Of a stretch of 64,000 nt of DNA, positions 9,079-18,246 are shown in pieces. Origin of the DNA: CAVTUU01 sp045804965 (GTDB taxonomy: Bacteria; Chloroflexota; Chloroflexia; Thermomicrobiales; UBA6265). Position 1 is the stretch's first letter; every line of letters starts with the position of its first letter. The stretch spans positions 5,095 through 69,094 of the forward strand of contig JBJMMD010000035.1 in the NCBI GenBank assembly GCA_045804965.1, given 5' to 3'. The translations under genes and the position numbers were made by a program. A model generated the notes under the pieces. The model did not search any database and was not told where the DNA came from. It was given only the letters and a program-made list of their open reading frames with translations.

Positions 9079-9121
9079 TGACACTGTGTCAGGATGGTAC
9101 CATCGGCCGGCGTAACCGGCC
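9079..9121. promoter_or_regulatory. Three stacked palindromes in the smc/isomerase divergent gap
   Basis: TGACACtGTGTCA (9079-9091), ATGGTACCAT (9094-9103) and GGCCGGcgtaaCCGGCC (9105-9121) follow one another directly upstream of the TTG start at 9140. The first two look like operator half-site pairs; the third could fold in the mRNA leader next to the ribosome site. Which gene they control is not visible. Confidence 0.45.
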
Positions 9122-9139
9122 AACGATTTGGAGTCCACT

Positions 9140-10402
9140 TTGCCAAATGACCAATCCTCTGGCGGCCTGACGCTCGGTCTTTCGAGCGGGGCGCTCTATC
9201 CGTTGGTTCCCACCGAGGAAACGGCGCGCGTGGCGATGAGCGTGGGCGTCGCCGATCTCGAATATCTGCTGCAAACGCCGGGCGAATATGCCCCGCGGTT
9301 CGTGCGCGATGCCAAGAAGATCGCGCACGACTGCGGCTGCCGGGTGCACGCGGTTCATTCCTATCAAGAGCTGGTGCCGGTGCTGTCGCCCTACGCGCGG
9401 CGGGCGGAGGAAGCGCGGGCAATGTTCTCGCGCATGATCGCCGCGACCGCGGAGATCGGGGCGAAGGTGCTGGTTTGGCACGGGCCGCGCCGGCAGGAGC
9501 TGGCCACGCTGGACGATTGGGAGCGCTTCATCGCGATCACCGCCGCGCTTGCCGCCGAGTGCGCGGCCGCCCGCGTCACCCTGGCGCTCGAAAACGTCTC
9601 CTGGGCCGCGCTCGCCACCGTGCGCGAGGTGGCCGCCTTCGCCGCGCGGTTACCAGAACTCGGCCTCCCGGACGCGGTCGGTTTCGTCTTCGACCCGTTT
9701 CAGGCAGCGGAGGCGGGCGCCAATCCCTTCATGATCCTACAGGCGATGGACGATCGTGTGGTCGACGTGCACCTCTCTGATTACCACGGAGGCGGACCCA
9801 GCGGCTACCCCCCGCAGCGCCATTTGCCGCCCGGCGATGGCGAGCTGCCGTGGCCGGCGCTCCTTCGCGCGATCGCCGGCGTGTATCGCGGTCCGCTCAT
9901 GGTCGAGGGCACGTTTGCCGGCGATCAGGCGGCCATGATCCGCGTCTACGATCGCTTCACCGAGATGATTCGCGCGATCAACCCGCCGGGCGGGGAGTGC
10001 GACGGCGTGCTCCCGTCCGGTGTGCGGGCAGGAATCCGGCTCTTCAACGAGCGGAAGTTCTACGAGTGCCACGAAGAGATCGAGCATGAATGGCACGCCG
10101 AGCGCGGACCGATCCGCAACCTCTACCAGGGCATCCTTCAGATCGGCGTTGGCTTCCATCACGCGCGCGCGGGCAACCACCGTGGCGCGATCCTGCTGCT
10201 CACCGACGGCATCGAGAAAACCTCTCGCTTCCTCCCGGCCTGCCGCCAGATCGACACCGCCCGCCTCGTCAGCGAAAGCCAAATCTGCCTCGACCACATC
10301 GTATCGCTCGGCCCGGACAGGCTCAGCGAATTCGATTGGGATTTGGCGCCGATGGTGCACGAGGTGGTTTCAGATGGGGGTGATTCGCCGACACTGAAGT
10401 AA
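9140..10402 (+). CDS. Sugar-phosphate-isomerase-like TIM barrel fused to DUF309
   Basis: Residues 1-280 are a xylose-isomerase/AP-endonuclease-2 type TIM barrel (V.VWHGP at the end of one strand, LALENVSW, VGFVFDPFQAA, VDVHLSDYHGGG, GPLMVEGTF), with the metal-ligand type Glu, Asp and His positions present. Residues about 305-375 are a DUF309 domain with the diagnostic FNERKFYECHEEIEHEW, then RNLYQGILQIGVGFHHARAGN. The two are normally separate proteins. The start is TTG at 9140 because GGAG sits six bases upstream; an in-frame TTG at 9128 would overlap that ribosome site. Function unknown: isomerase/epimerase chemistry is inferred from the fold, and DUF309 has no assigned activity. Confidence 0.8.
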   Translation: MPNDQSSGGLTLGLSSGALYPLVPTEETARVAMSVGVADLEYLLQTPGEYAPRFVRDAKKIAHDCGCRVHAVHSYQELVPVLSPYARRAEEARAMFSRMIAATAEIGAKVLVWHGPRRQELATLDDWERFIAITAALAAECAAARVTLALENVSWAALATVREVAAFAARLPELGLPDAVGFVFDPFQAAEAGANPFMILQAMDDRVVDVHLSDYHGGGPSGYPPQRHLPPGDGELPWPALLRAIAGVYRGPLMVEGTFAGDQAAMIRVYDRFTEMIRAINPPGGECDGVLPSGVRAGIRLFNERKFYECHEEIEHEWHAERGPIRNLYQGILQIGVGFHHARAGNHRGAILLLTDGIEKTSRFLPACRQIDTARLVSESQICLDHIVSLGPDRLSEFDWDLAPMVHEVVSDGGDSPTLK

Positions 10403-10612
10403 ATTGACCTCCAGCAATTTAGATGTCTTCGGGATATTTTGTGGGAATTCGACCGAGGGCTCTGCGCGTTTGACGTAACAGATAGGTCTTGCCCAGTGGG
10501 GCGGGTGTGTTCGGCCACCCCTGCCCGGGAATCAATACGGCCCAGAGGGCACCCCGCTCAGTGACGGAAGTCGGTTCAAACCGACTGGCGAACGTGCATC
10601 GGTTTTGTAGGG

Positions 10613-10650
10613 GCATATGGCGCACGCCCGCCTGATGACACGGATCGTTC
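10613..10650 (+). repeat. Family D repeat, copy 1
   Basis: GTAGGGGCATATGGCGCACG followed by CCC and a TGA-ACACGG-like end. Closely similar to 30018-30060 (GTAGGGGCATTTGGTGAACG then CCC). The core GGGGCAT...ACGCCC can pair loosely. Confidence 0.5.
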
Positions 10651-10731
10651 CATTTGGCGCAACGGGTTCGAATGCGGTCTCAGGTGTGCCCCACATGCCA
10701 CTATGACGGAACGGTGGACGGTTTGCTTTCG

Positions 10732-10785
10732 TCAGCCCTGGAAGGGCTTCGTCGTTTGTAGCCCGGGCCTTGAGCACCGGAATCC
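10732..10785 (-). repeat. Palindromic repeat family A, copy 3 (reverse orientation)
   Basis: Read on the minus strand: AAGGCCCGGGCTACAAACG, then ACGAAG, then GCCCttccaGGGC and TGAC. Same order of parts as the copy upstream of smc. Confidence 0.75.
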
Positions 10786-10834
10786 TGGAAGCCATCTACG
10801 TTTGGTTACGCCACGCCCGGGCAAGGAGAACACC

Positions 10835-11125
10835 ATGAAGATATTTACGCTTGAGGAAGCGCTTGCAGGGCCATATCCGTTCGTTGCAGAGGTAGATCCT
10901 GATGCGGGCTGGGGTCTCCGCTTCCCCGACCTTGAGGGATTGTCCGGTTATGCAGGCACATGGGAGGAAATCGGACCTGCGGCGCGCGAAGCAGTACGCA
11001 TCCATCTCGAGTTCAAGGCCCGGGATGGTGATCCCATCCCCGCACCGACCGTCCAACCTGACTACATTGAGGTCGATCCAGATTCGCCGCTCGCGGTGAT
11101 TCTGCCGGAAGATGCCGACGGCTAG
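10835..11125 (+). CDS. HicB-like antitoxin domain protein
   Basis: A 96-residue protein of the HicB-like fold: FVAEVDPDAGWGLRFPDLEG, then TWEEIGPAAREAVRIHLE and DGDPIPAPT, the usual strand-strand-helix and PxP ending. Such proteins neutralise HicA mRNA interferases or act as solo regulators. ATG at 10835 has AAGGAG seven bases upstream; the longer frame from 10703 translates a repeat. No hicA precedes or follows it. The stop is TAG, and the reading frame continues without a break into an HTH domain for 68 more codons (next entry), suggesting the two were, or still are, one protein. Confidence 0.7.
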   Translation: MKIFTLEEALAGPYPFVAEVDPDAGWGLRFPDLEGLSGYAGTWEEIGPAAREAVRIHLEFKARDGDPIPAPTVQPDYIEVDPDSPLAVILPEDADG

Positions 11126-11329
11126 TGGGCCTATCTGCGCACCTCGAACGTGGCCGCCCAATTGGGCTTGAGCGAAGATCGGGTGCGCAAGTTGGCGGCG
11201 AGCCGGGGACTGGGGCGCAAGTGGGGACGCGATCTCTTCTTCACCGAGTCGGACATCGAGGCGATGAAGGTCCGCAAGCCCGGCCACCCCAAGAAATCAA
11301 CCGAATCGAAAGACCAGGCAGCCGACTAG
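11126..11329 (+). pseudogene. HTH (MerR/excisionase-like) tail in frame after an amber codon
   Basis: Directly after the TAG of the HicB-like gene, the same frame encodes YLRTSNVAAQLGLSEDRVRK, then LAASRGLGRKWGRDLFFTESDIEAM and a basic tail, ending at TAG 11327. This is a helix_turn_helix_17-type DNA-binding domain. There is no ATG: GTG at 11150 or TTG codons further on would cut into the first helix, and no ribosome site is visible. Either an ancestral HicB-HTH antitoxin has been split by a nonsense change (C/T or A/G at one base), or the amber codon is read through. Too short for most gene callers. Confidence 0.6.
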
Positions 11330-11347
11330 GTAAGGCGACTACACATG

Positions 11348-11377
11348 ACCCGACCGGCGGGAGTCCGCCGGCCGGGT
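11348..11377. terminator. Strong hairpin between convergent genes
   Basis: Arms ACCCGACCGGCGG and CCGCCGGCCGGGT around a GAGT loop: 13 pairs with one mismatch. It lies between the HicB/HTH gene (+) and the giant secreted protein (-) and could serve both. Neither side has a U-tract. Confidence 0.6.
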
Positions 11378-11399
11378 CGATGTGATGCTTCAGTGCGCG

Positions 11400-14300
11400 C
11401 TAGGCGGCGCGGCGTCGTGCTCCGTAGGCCGCGCCACTCAGGATCATGACCAGGCAGATGATCAGCAGCCATGAGGTCGCGCTCATCCCAGCAACGGCGC
11501 CGGATCCGGTATTCGGCAGCTCTTCGATCGGCTCGTCCGGCGTGTCGACGGCCACCGTTGCGTCGTCCTCATCGCTGACCGGGCTATTGACTTCGTCATG
11601 CCCAGTCACGAGCGCGACATTCGTGAGCGAGTCGCCGTCCTCCTCGGTCACTACATGCGGTAAGGAGCAGGTCATCGCCGCACCCGGCGCGAGTGCTGTC
11701 GCCGTGCAGTTCGCGAGCGTGATGTCGTCGGTGGTGTCGTTCGGCGTCAGGTTATCGTCGACTACCACGAGATCGCTCAGGAGGACATTGCCGGCATTCG
11801 TCACCGTGAAGACGTAGGTGATCGTGTCGCCAGGGTTGACCGTGGTGATCTCGGTTGTGCCGTCGGTTGCGATCTTGTCGATGAGAATGGCCGGAGCGCA
11901 ATCCACGTCAACCTGGTCGCTTGCTTCGTTATCAGCGAGCTGATCGTCTTGCTCGTTGATCGCGTTGACCGTAGCCGTGTTGATCACAGTACCGCACGTC
12001 GCGCCCGTGGTCGGCGAGGAGATGTGCACGTCCTGGCTCTCGCCATCGTCGAATGCGCCGTAGTCGCAAGTCAGGTCGCCACCGGAGATCTGGCAGAGAC
12101 CAGCGGCGCTGCCGCCGTCGATCGTCCAGCTCAGGCCCGGGTTTGCGGGCAATGGATCGTCCAGCGTCACGCCATTCGCCACGCCTTGGCCGACTTCGTT
12201 GCTGACCGTGACCGTGAAGCCGATCGTTTCGCCCGGGTCAACCGATCCGGCATCGGCCACCTTGGTCATCGAGACTTGGGGGCAGGCAACCGTGATCAGG
12301 GAGGCGAAGTCGCCATTGTTCGCGAGCCTGGTCGACGGTTCGTTCGTCGCCGCTACCGTGGGTGACGTTTCAAGCTGCCCGCAGAACTCCGGATCGCTCT
12401 GCGCGCTCACGTGGAACGAGATTGCCATCCCCGGTGCGAGGTCCGCGAAGTCGCAGCTGATCAGCGTACCGTCGCCGTTCGGCGTGCAGGTGACTTGGGC
12501 GGCCGCGACACTTTGCGCGGAGAACACGCTTGGTCCTTCGTTGACCGAACTGGTAAGCGTCGGCGGGCCGTCGATCGTCCAGGTCAGGCCGTGGGGCAGC
12601 GGCGCGGTCAGCGTCGCGTCCTTCGCCGTACCTGCTCCGATGTTCTCGCCACTGATGGTGAAGCCAACCGGTTCGCCGGAAGTCACCACCGGGCCGTCCG
12701 GATCGGCGTTGACGGTCATATCTGGGCACTTGACCTCAGTCTCCGCCGAGGCGGTGTCATCGGCCTCATCGCCCGGTGTTTCGTTCGTGGCCGCGATCGT
12801 GACCACGTTCGTCAGCTCGGCGCAGTGCTCCTTGTCGCTCGCCGCCGTGACATGGACGGTGCGGACATCGGCTGGCGCCAAGTCGCCGAAATCGCAGGTC
12901 AACAGGCCGCTAACAACGGCGCAGTCCGGATTGTCCAGATCTTCGGTCCAGGTCAGGATGTCGCCTTGCGGCAGCGGATCGTTCAGCGTCACATCGGTCG
13001 CCGTCGATTCGCCGTCGTTGGTGACCTCGATTGTGAACCCGATCGGCTCGGGCGCCGTCACTGCCGCATCGTCTGCCGTCTTCGTCACCTTCACCGTCAC
13101 CAGCGGCGTGAATGCGCATTCCTGTCCGCCGTCCGCGCTCACGGTGATGGCCTTGAAGAGACCGCTCAGGTGGACATCGAAGGTGAACAGGCCGGCGAGC
13201 GCCTGCGCGGCCGTGATGTGGGTCGTGAAGGTGATGTCCTCTGACTCGCCGGGATCGAGATCCAGCGGCGTCGAGAAGGCGCCGGTCAGACCCGATGTCG
13301 GCGCCAGGCCGCCCACCGGCGTATCGCCGTCGTCGAGGATGTGAATCGTGAAGATCACCTCGTCGCCGATATGGCCGACGCCGTCGATGACCGGGCAGTC
13401 CACCGTTATCGTCAGATGCGGATGGGCGTTGATCGTGACCGTCGCGTCGTCGTCAGCGCGCACGGTCGTGCCGAGCGGGGCGGTGCCGGTTGCGACCGCG
13501 ATGTTGGTGATCGAGCCGGCAACCACATCCGCCAGCGTCACGACATGGGCGAGCGTGCACGTCGCGCTGTCGGTCGCGCCGACCGCGAGGGCGCCGATGG
13601 TGCAGGTAACGTCGTCACTGGTGTTGCCCGGCGTGCCGTTATCGTCGGCCACCGAGACGTTGTGGAGATCGACGTCGCCGGTGTTCGAGACCGCGTAGGT
13701 GTAGGTGATGGTCGCACCCATGTTGACGGTCGTGATTTCGTTCGTGCCGTCGGTCGCCGTCTTGACGATCTTGATCGCTGGGCAATCGATCTCGACGAAC
13801 GCGGTGCCTTCGTTGTTGTCGACCAGGGCTTCAGGCTCATTGCCGGCAGTGACCGTTGCGGTGTTCTCGATGCCTTTGCAGAATTCGTCAGTCGAGGTCG
13901 CGCTGACATGGACTGCGAACGGCGGGTCACCTGGGGCCAGGTCACCAATTGCACAGTGCAGCAGGTTGGCCGCAATCTCGCAGGCCGCGTTGTCCGGGTC
14001 TTCGATCCAGGTCAGTCCGCCCGCCAACGCATCATCGAGCACGACGTCGTGGGCCACGCCATCGCCGCTGTTGCTCACCGCGATGGTGAACCCAAGCGTG
14101 TCGCCGACGGTCACTTCATCGGCATCCGCGGTCTTGGTCACCGCGGCGTCAGGTGCGGTGATGGCGACCGTTGCGTCGTCGTTGTCGGTGACCGTGGTGG
14201 CCCCCGCTGAGCCGGTCACGACCGCGATGTTGTGGATCGTACCCGCGCTCGCGTCCTGCGCTCCCACCAGGTGGGCGAGTGTGCAGGAGGTATCGGTTGC

Positions 14301-16385
14301 GCCCGCGGCCAGATTGCCGATGGTGCAGGTAACGTCGTCGCTCGTGTCGCCTGGTGTGCCGTTGTCGTCGACCACCTTGACATTGGTCAGGTCGACGTCG
14401 CCGGTGTTGGTCACCGTGTAGGTATAGGTGATCGTGTCGCCGACGTTCGCGGTCGTGATCTCGGCCGTGCCGTCGGTTGCGGTCTTGACGATATCGATCG
14501 CTGGGCAATGGACCGCGATCGAGGCGGACGCCGTCTGCGTGGCGGCATTGGTCGAGGACACACTCGCGGTATTGTCGACTGTGCCGCAGGTGTCCACCGT
14601 CGTCGGCGAACTGATGTGGCCCGATGCCGACGCGCCCTGCGCTAGGTTGCCGAAGGCACAGGTCAGCTCGCCGCTTGCAATCGAGCAGCCCGCGACCGGC
14701 GGGGAAAGCGACCAGTTGAGATCAGCGTTGGTCGGCAGCGTGTCGGTCAGGGTGACGACGGTCGCCGTGCCGGGACCGTTGTTCGTCACGGAGATCGTGA
14801 ACCCAATAGTGCTGCCGGCGTTCACCGAGGCTGCATCCGGGGTCTTGGCGATGCTCAGAACTGGCGCCGTGATCGGGCAGGTCGCGGTTGCGGTCTGGGC
14901 TATAGTCAGCGCCGATTGCAGGGTCGGATCAGACACCGCGGTGACCGTCACCGAGTTGTCGACATTGGCATTCGTGATGTCGGCGGCGGTGACCGTAGTC
15001 TTGAAGTAGACCGACACCGTCTGATCCGGACTGATTTGGATCGGGTAGGTCAGCGCAGTGGTCCCAGCGGCATCGGCATGGAAGGCGCCGGTGCGCGCAT
15101 CGACCAGACCGTCGCTCTTGAGGTAGACCGTCTGCAGACCAGTGTTGGTGATGTCGATCTGGTAGATGATCGTCGCGCCCGGCTCGTTTGTTGAGCCCGT
15201 CGGACAGTTCTTGACGACCGAGATCGCAGGCGGCGCCGGGGGTGTGGCGCCGACGAGCTTGAGTGGAATGGTCTGGGCGCCGCCCCCACTGCCCAGCCGG
15301 CTCTGCACGTTGCCCTGGCGACCAGCCAGGTCCTCACGGCAGATGAGCTGGACGATGACGCGGAGCACAACCTTTTCGCCCGCCTCTAGGTTCGTGACAT
15401 CGACATGGACATTGACCGAGTCGCTATCGATCGAGGCGGAGCCGATCGCGGCCTCGTTGCCATCGAGATTCGCGTTGAACGGGTCGCCGACCAGGAGATC
15501 GGTGCCAAGGAACGCGCCAAAGCCGATCAAGATGTGATTGGTCGATTCGCTGCTAAATTCAAAATCGATGCCGTAGTCGCCGCTGCCGGCGGTGACCTCA
15601 ATGCCATCGTAGAAGACGATCGCCTGGCCGCACGTGAGGTCTTCCGACTCAAGCTCTGGGCGGCTGTCGGCAAAGGATCCGCCGGCGTTGGCGCCAGTGG
15701 CAGGATCATAGGTTCCGGGCGCGGCGGCCTGGAAGTTGTTGCTGGCCGCGAAATCGGCACTCGGCGCTTGCAGCAGCTGCGTGGTCACATTGTGCTTCGA
15801 GGTTGGTTCGGTCGGGGTCGAAGTTGCTTCCTCGGTTGCGATGTCCGCCGGCGCATCCGTGGCAATCTCAGTCGGAACTTCGACAATGGGTTCGCAGGCA
15901 TCGCCCAGCCCGTTGCCGTCACGATTGGCTTGATCGGCGTTGGCAACCGTGGGACAGTTATCGACAGCATCGGCGACGCCGTCGCCATCGGCATCAGGAG
16001 GCGGAAGGGGCGCCTCGCAAGCATCGCCCGCGGCATCACCGTAGGTATTGGCCTGCTCCGTATTCGCGACCGTGGGGCAATTGTCGAGGTCGTCGCTGAC
16101 GCCGTCGCCGTCGGCATCGGGTGGAGGCGGTGCAGGTGCGCAGGCGTCGCCAACGCCGTCGCCATCGGCATCAGCTTGATCGGCGTTCGCAACGTTCGGA
16201 CAGTTGTCCACGTCATCGGCGACGCCATCGCCATCCGCATCGGGTGGAGTCGGCGTTCCCTCGGCGGCAGCCTCGATCGCACTCTGGTCCTGCGCGATCG
16301 TGTGCGAAGTGGTGATTGGTGAAAAGAGGCCGATCAGAATTGCGGCGAGGGCGAGCCATCGCAACGTAGCGGCAGCACGCGTCAT
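11400..16385 (-). CDS. Giant secreted DUF11-repeat protein with thrombospondin-3 repeats and LPNTG tail
   Basis: A 1661-residue cell-surface protein. The signal peptide is MTRAAATLRWLALAAILIGL to about residue 30; the ATG at 16385 is chosen because residues before it are not signal-like. Residues about 46-165 hold three calcium-binding thrombospondin type 3 units (DADGDGVADDVDNCP...GVGDAC); the second is decayed (TYGDAAGDAC). A Thr/Pro linker follows, then a beta-sandwich adhesin-like region (about 215-385), then nine to ten DUF11 repeats of about 120 residues with the pattern KTAD...VGDTITYTYTVTNTGDVDL. The end is LPNTGSG, a transmembrane helix (SWLLIICLVMILSGAAYGA) and RRRAA, a sortase-type sorting signal. 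Alternate DUF11 repeats are nearly identical, so repeat expansion is likely. Role: surface layer or adhesion, inferred. Confidence 0.88.
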   Translation of the reverse strand: MTRAAATLRWLALAAILIGLFSPITTSHTIAQDQSAIEAAAEGTPTPPDADGDGVADDVDNCPNVANADQADADGDGVGDACAPAPPPPDADGDGVSDDLDNCPTVANTEQANTYGDAAGDACEAPLPPPDADGDGVADAVDNCPTVANADQANRDGNGLGDACEPIVEVPTEIATDAPADIATEEATSTPTEPTSKHNVTTQLLQAPSADFAASNNFQAAAPGTYDPATGANAGGSFADSRPELESEDLTCGQAIVFYDGIEVTAGSGDYGIDFEFSSESTNHILIGFGAFLGTDLLVGDPFNANLDGNEAAIGSASIDSDSVNVHVDVTNLEAGEKVVLRVIVQLICREDLAGRQGNVQSRLGSGGGAQTIPLKLVGATPPAPPAISVVKNCPTGSTNEPGATIIYQIDITNTGLQTVYLKSDGLVDARTGAFHADAAGTTALTYPIQISPDQTVSVYFKTTVTAADITNANVDNSVTVTAVSDPTLQSALTIAQTATATCPITAPVLSIAKTPDAASVNAGSTIGFTISVTNNGPGTATVVTLTDTLPTNADLNWSLSPPVAGCSIASGELTCAFGNLAQGASASGHISSPTTVDTCGTVDNTASVSSTNAATQTASASIAVHCPAIDIVKTATDGTAEITTANVGDTITYTYTVTNTGDVDLTNVKVVDDNGTPGDTSDDVTCTIGNLAAGATDTSCTLAHLVGAQDASAGTIHNIAVVTGSAGATTVTDNDDATVAITAPDAAVTKTADADEVTVGDTLGFTIAVSNSGDGVAHDVVLDDALAGGLTWIEDPDNAACEIAANLLHCAIGDLAPGDPPFAVHVSATSTDEFCKGIENTATVTAGNEPEALVDNNEGTAFVEIDCPAIKIVKTATDGTNEITTVNMGATITYTYAVSNTGDVDLHNVSVADDNGTPGNTSDDVTCTIGALAVGATDSATCTLAHVVTLADVVAGSITNIAVATGTAPLGTTVRADDDATVTINAHPHLTITVDCPVIDGVGHIGDEVIFTIHILDDGDTPVGGLAPTSGLTGAFSTPLDLDPGESEDITFTTHITAAQALAGLFTFDVHLSGLFKAITVSADGGQECAFTPLVTVKVTKTADDAAVTAPEPIGFTIEVTNDGESTATDVTLNDPLPQGDILTWTEDLDNPDCAVVSGLLTCDFGDLAPADVRTVHVTAASDKEHCAELTNVVTIAATNETPGDEADDTASAETEVKCPDMTVNADPDGPVVTSGEPVGFTISGENIGAGTAKDATLTAPLPHGLTWTIDGPPTLTSSVNEGPSVFSAQSVAAAQVTCTPNGDGTLISCDFADLAPGMAISFHVSAQSDPEFCGQLETSPTVAATNEPSTRLANNGDFASLITVACPQVSMTKVADAGSVDPGETIGFTVTVSNEVGQGVANGVTLDDPLPANPGLSWTIDGGSAAGLCQISGGDLTCDYGAFDDGESQDVHISSPTTGATCGTVINTATVNAINEQDDQLADNEASDQVDVDCAPAILIDKIATDGTTEITTVNPGDTITYVFTVTNAGNVLLSDLVVVDDNLTPNDTTDDITLANCTATALAPGAAMTCSLPHVVTEEDGDSLTNVALVTGHDEVNSPVSDEDDATVAVDTPDEPIEELPNTGSGAVAGMSATSWLLIICLVMILSGAAYGARRRAA

Positions 16386-17199
16386 GTTCCTAACCCCTTT
16401 GCCGATCTCGTCGTTGCTTGCCCGAGTCAGCGAATGTCGCCGAGCCTGTAGTGAGATCGGCGTTCGTGGTGAGCCCCATTGCTTCACCGTAGGAGCCCGC
16501 TAGAAGGTGATCCGGTATCGAACAAACAAGAACGTGAATCGCCGGGACCGCGCCACGGCACGCTGCACGTTCCCGTTCTCCCTGAGACTACTTCCGGGTT
16601 CGATCTACCCCTTAATGACGAACCCAACAGTACTATTACATTGGTACTACCCTCGCAGCATACGACCGGTTTTTCCAAACGTCAAGCTCTGGGCAGTACA
16701 CGCGTATTATTCACGCTTGGTTGGGGGTTGTTCGGATAAATCCGGCGCAATCCGCTTCAATCTCCCTCGAATCAGCGCGATTACGCCATCTTGTCCATGA
16801 TTTTTGCACAGGGCGGCGCTCACCTGTTCCATCCATCTTTCGTCTCATTGCGACACATAGGTGTTTTGCTGCATTTGACATCCTGGCAAATTTCGGCTAT
16901 TTGGCCGTCGCCCGCCAGGACCGGCGGATAGGCAGATCGGGCCACGCCATCTTGGGACCCGTCGGCAGGGAGGCTGGAGGAGTTTCCTTAACCCTTGAGC
17001 CCTTCTCTCGCGCACGGGAGAAGGGGAATTTCCATAGCGGTCCGCGCATTTTCGTTCCCTCGCCCGCGCACGGGAGAGGGTGGCGCGCAGCGCCGGGTGA
17101 GGCAACTCCGCGCCGGCCCCCGTCCCCTGTCGCTCGCCCGGCGAACCTCGTATGATCCTCCTCCCTTGTTGCATGCTTGCACGTTGAGAGAAGGGTGGG
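16386..17199. other. Long intergenic region (814 bp), AT-richer core plus repeat
   Basis: 16500-16900 has lower GC than the neighbours and short open frames without family signals. 16995-17105 is a family B repeat. The promoters of the giant surface gene (leftward) and the kinase-enolase pair (rightward) must lie here; no clear -35/-10 pair stands out. Confidence 0.4.
16995..17105 (+). repeat. Palindromic repeat family B, copy 1 (double hairpin)
   Basis: CCCTTCTCtcgcgcacGGGAGAAGGGG, about 30 bases of spacer, then CCCTCgcccgcgcacgggaGAGGG followed by TGGCGCGCAGCGCCGGGTGAGG. The same CCGGGTGAGGGAACTCC ending recurs at 21360 and 46875. Confidence 0.7.
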
Positions 17200-18246
17200 T
17201 TGAAGATCGCGCGCGATCGCCTCGACATCGAGCAGCCGGAAGCGCTGCTCCGCTATCTCCACGACGCGGGCCGGATTCCGCGCGATGAGACGCCGACATT
17301 GACGGTGCTCGCCGGGGGTGTCTCCAACCGCACCGTCCTCGTCGAACGGCGGATGCCCGCTGGACACGGCGAGGCGTGGGTGCTGAAACAAGCCCTCGCC
17401 AAACTTCGGGTGCAGGTCGACTGGTTCAGCCCGCCGGAGCGGGTCCACCGCGAGGCCCTCGGTCTGCGCTGGCTCGCCCAGCTCGCCCCGCCCGGAACGA
17501 TCACGGACTTCGTCTTCGAAGATTTCGATCACCATATCCTGGCGATGACCGCCGTTCCCCAACCCCACGAGAATTGGAAAACCCTCCTCCTCGCCGGCCG
17601 CCCCGAGTCCGACTACATCGCCCAATTTGCCCGCTTGCTCGGTTCCATTCACCGCGCCGGCAACGCGCGCCTACCCGAGCTTGCCCCGGTCTTCGGCGAC
17701 CGGGGCTACTTCGAGTCGCTTCGCCTTGAGCCCTACTACGCCTACACCGCGACCCAGGTTGCGCCCGCCACCGCCTTTCTCGACGCCCTCATCGCCGAAA
17801 CCCGCGCCCACCGCGACACCGTCGTCCACGGCGACTACAGCCCGAAAAATATCCTCGTCCACGACGGACGCCTCGTCTTGCTCGATCACGAGGTCATCCA
17901 CATTGGCGACCCTGGGTTCGATCTCGGGTTCTCGCTAACCCATCTCCTGAGCAAAGCGCATCACCTTCCGGCGAAACGGGCTGCATTCGCGGCAGCGACG
18001 GCCGATTACTGGCGGATCTACCGCGACACCGCTGGCGACGGCGCCTGGACCGCCGATCTCGAAGCGCGCGCCGTGCGCCATACCCTCGGGTGCCTGCTTG
18101 CCCGGGTGGCGGGCCGCTCCCCACTCGAATATCTCGATCCCGGTGAACGCGCCCGCCAACAGCGCGCGGTTGTCCGTCTCATGGCCGATCCGCCGGCCAC
18201 CATCGCCGCCCTGAGCACCCGATTTCTCGCCAATCTGGAGCCCTAA
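17200..18246 (+). CDS. APH-fold small-molecule kinase, coupled to enolase-like gene
   Basis: A 348-residue kinase with the aminoglycoside-phosphotransferase/methylthioribose-kinase fold: LAGGVSNRTVLVE (glycine loop), WVLKQALAKLRV (ATP lysine), VVHGDYSPKNILVHDG (catalytic loop), and LLDHEVIHIGDPGFDLGF (metal-binding DxE/DPG region). The N-terminal layout GGVSN and the lysine block recall MtnK-like sugar kinases more than drug kinases. Start TTG at 17200 with AAGGG upstream. Its TAA is immediately followed by the ATG of the enolase paralogue, so the two are co-translated and probably act on one substrate: a kinase producing the phosphorylated compound that the enolase-fold enzyme dehydrates. 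That pairing is inference. Confidence 0.8.
   Translation: MKIARDRLDIEQPEALLRYLHDAGRIPRDETPTLTVLAGGVSNRTVLVERRMPAGHGEAWVLKQALAKLRVQVDWFSPPERVHREALGLRWLAQLAPPGTITDFVFEDFDHHILAMTAVPQPHENWKTLLLAGRPESDYIAQFARLLGSIHRAGNARLPELAPVFGDRGYFESLRLEPYYAYTATQVAPATAFLDALIAETRAHRDTVVHGDYSPKNILVHDGRLVLLDHEVIHIGDPGFDLGFSLTHLLSKAHHLPAKRAAFAAATADYWRIYRDTAGDGAWTADLEARAVRHTLGCLLARVAGRSPLEYLDPGERARQQRAVVRLMADPPATIAALSTRFLANLEP

Larger units (their letters stand above)
10403..10834. other. Intergenic stretch with two repeats, no intact gene
   Basis: Contains a family D element (10613-10650) and a reverse-orientation family A element (10732-10785). On the minus strand a tail reading TYLLRQTRRALGRIPTKYPEDI ends at 10419 but has no credible upstream part. 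Confidence 0.5.

Noticed and set aside
8821..9138. 106-residue extension of SMC
   Set aside because: It translates family A repeats and overlaps the divergent promoter region.
10650..10690. tRNA-like GGTTCGAATGC segment
   Set aside because: No acceptor stem or anticodon arm can be formed around it; no CCA-side pairing.
12199..13344. Open frame of 381 residues opposite the DUF11 protein
   Set aside because: It is the antisense of repeated coding DNA; Ser/Val periodicity mirrors the repeats.
16507..16800. 97-residue ORF in the AT-richer gap
   Set aside because: No ribosome site, no family signal, mixed composition; several competing short frames.
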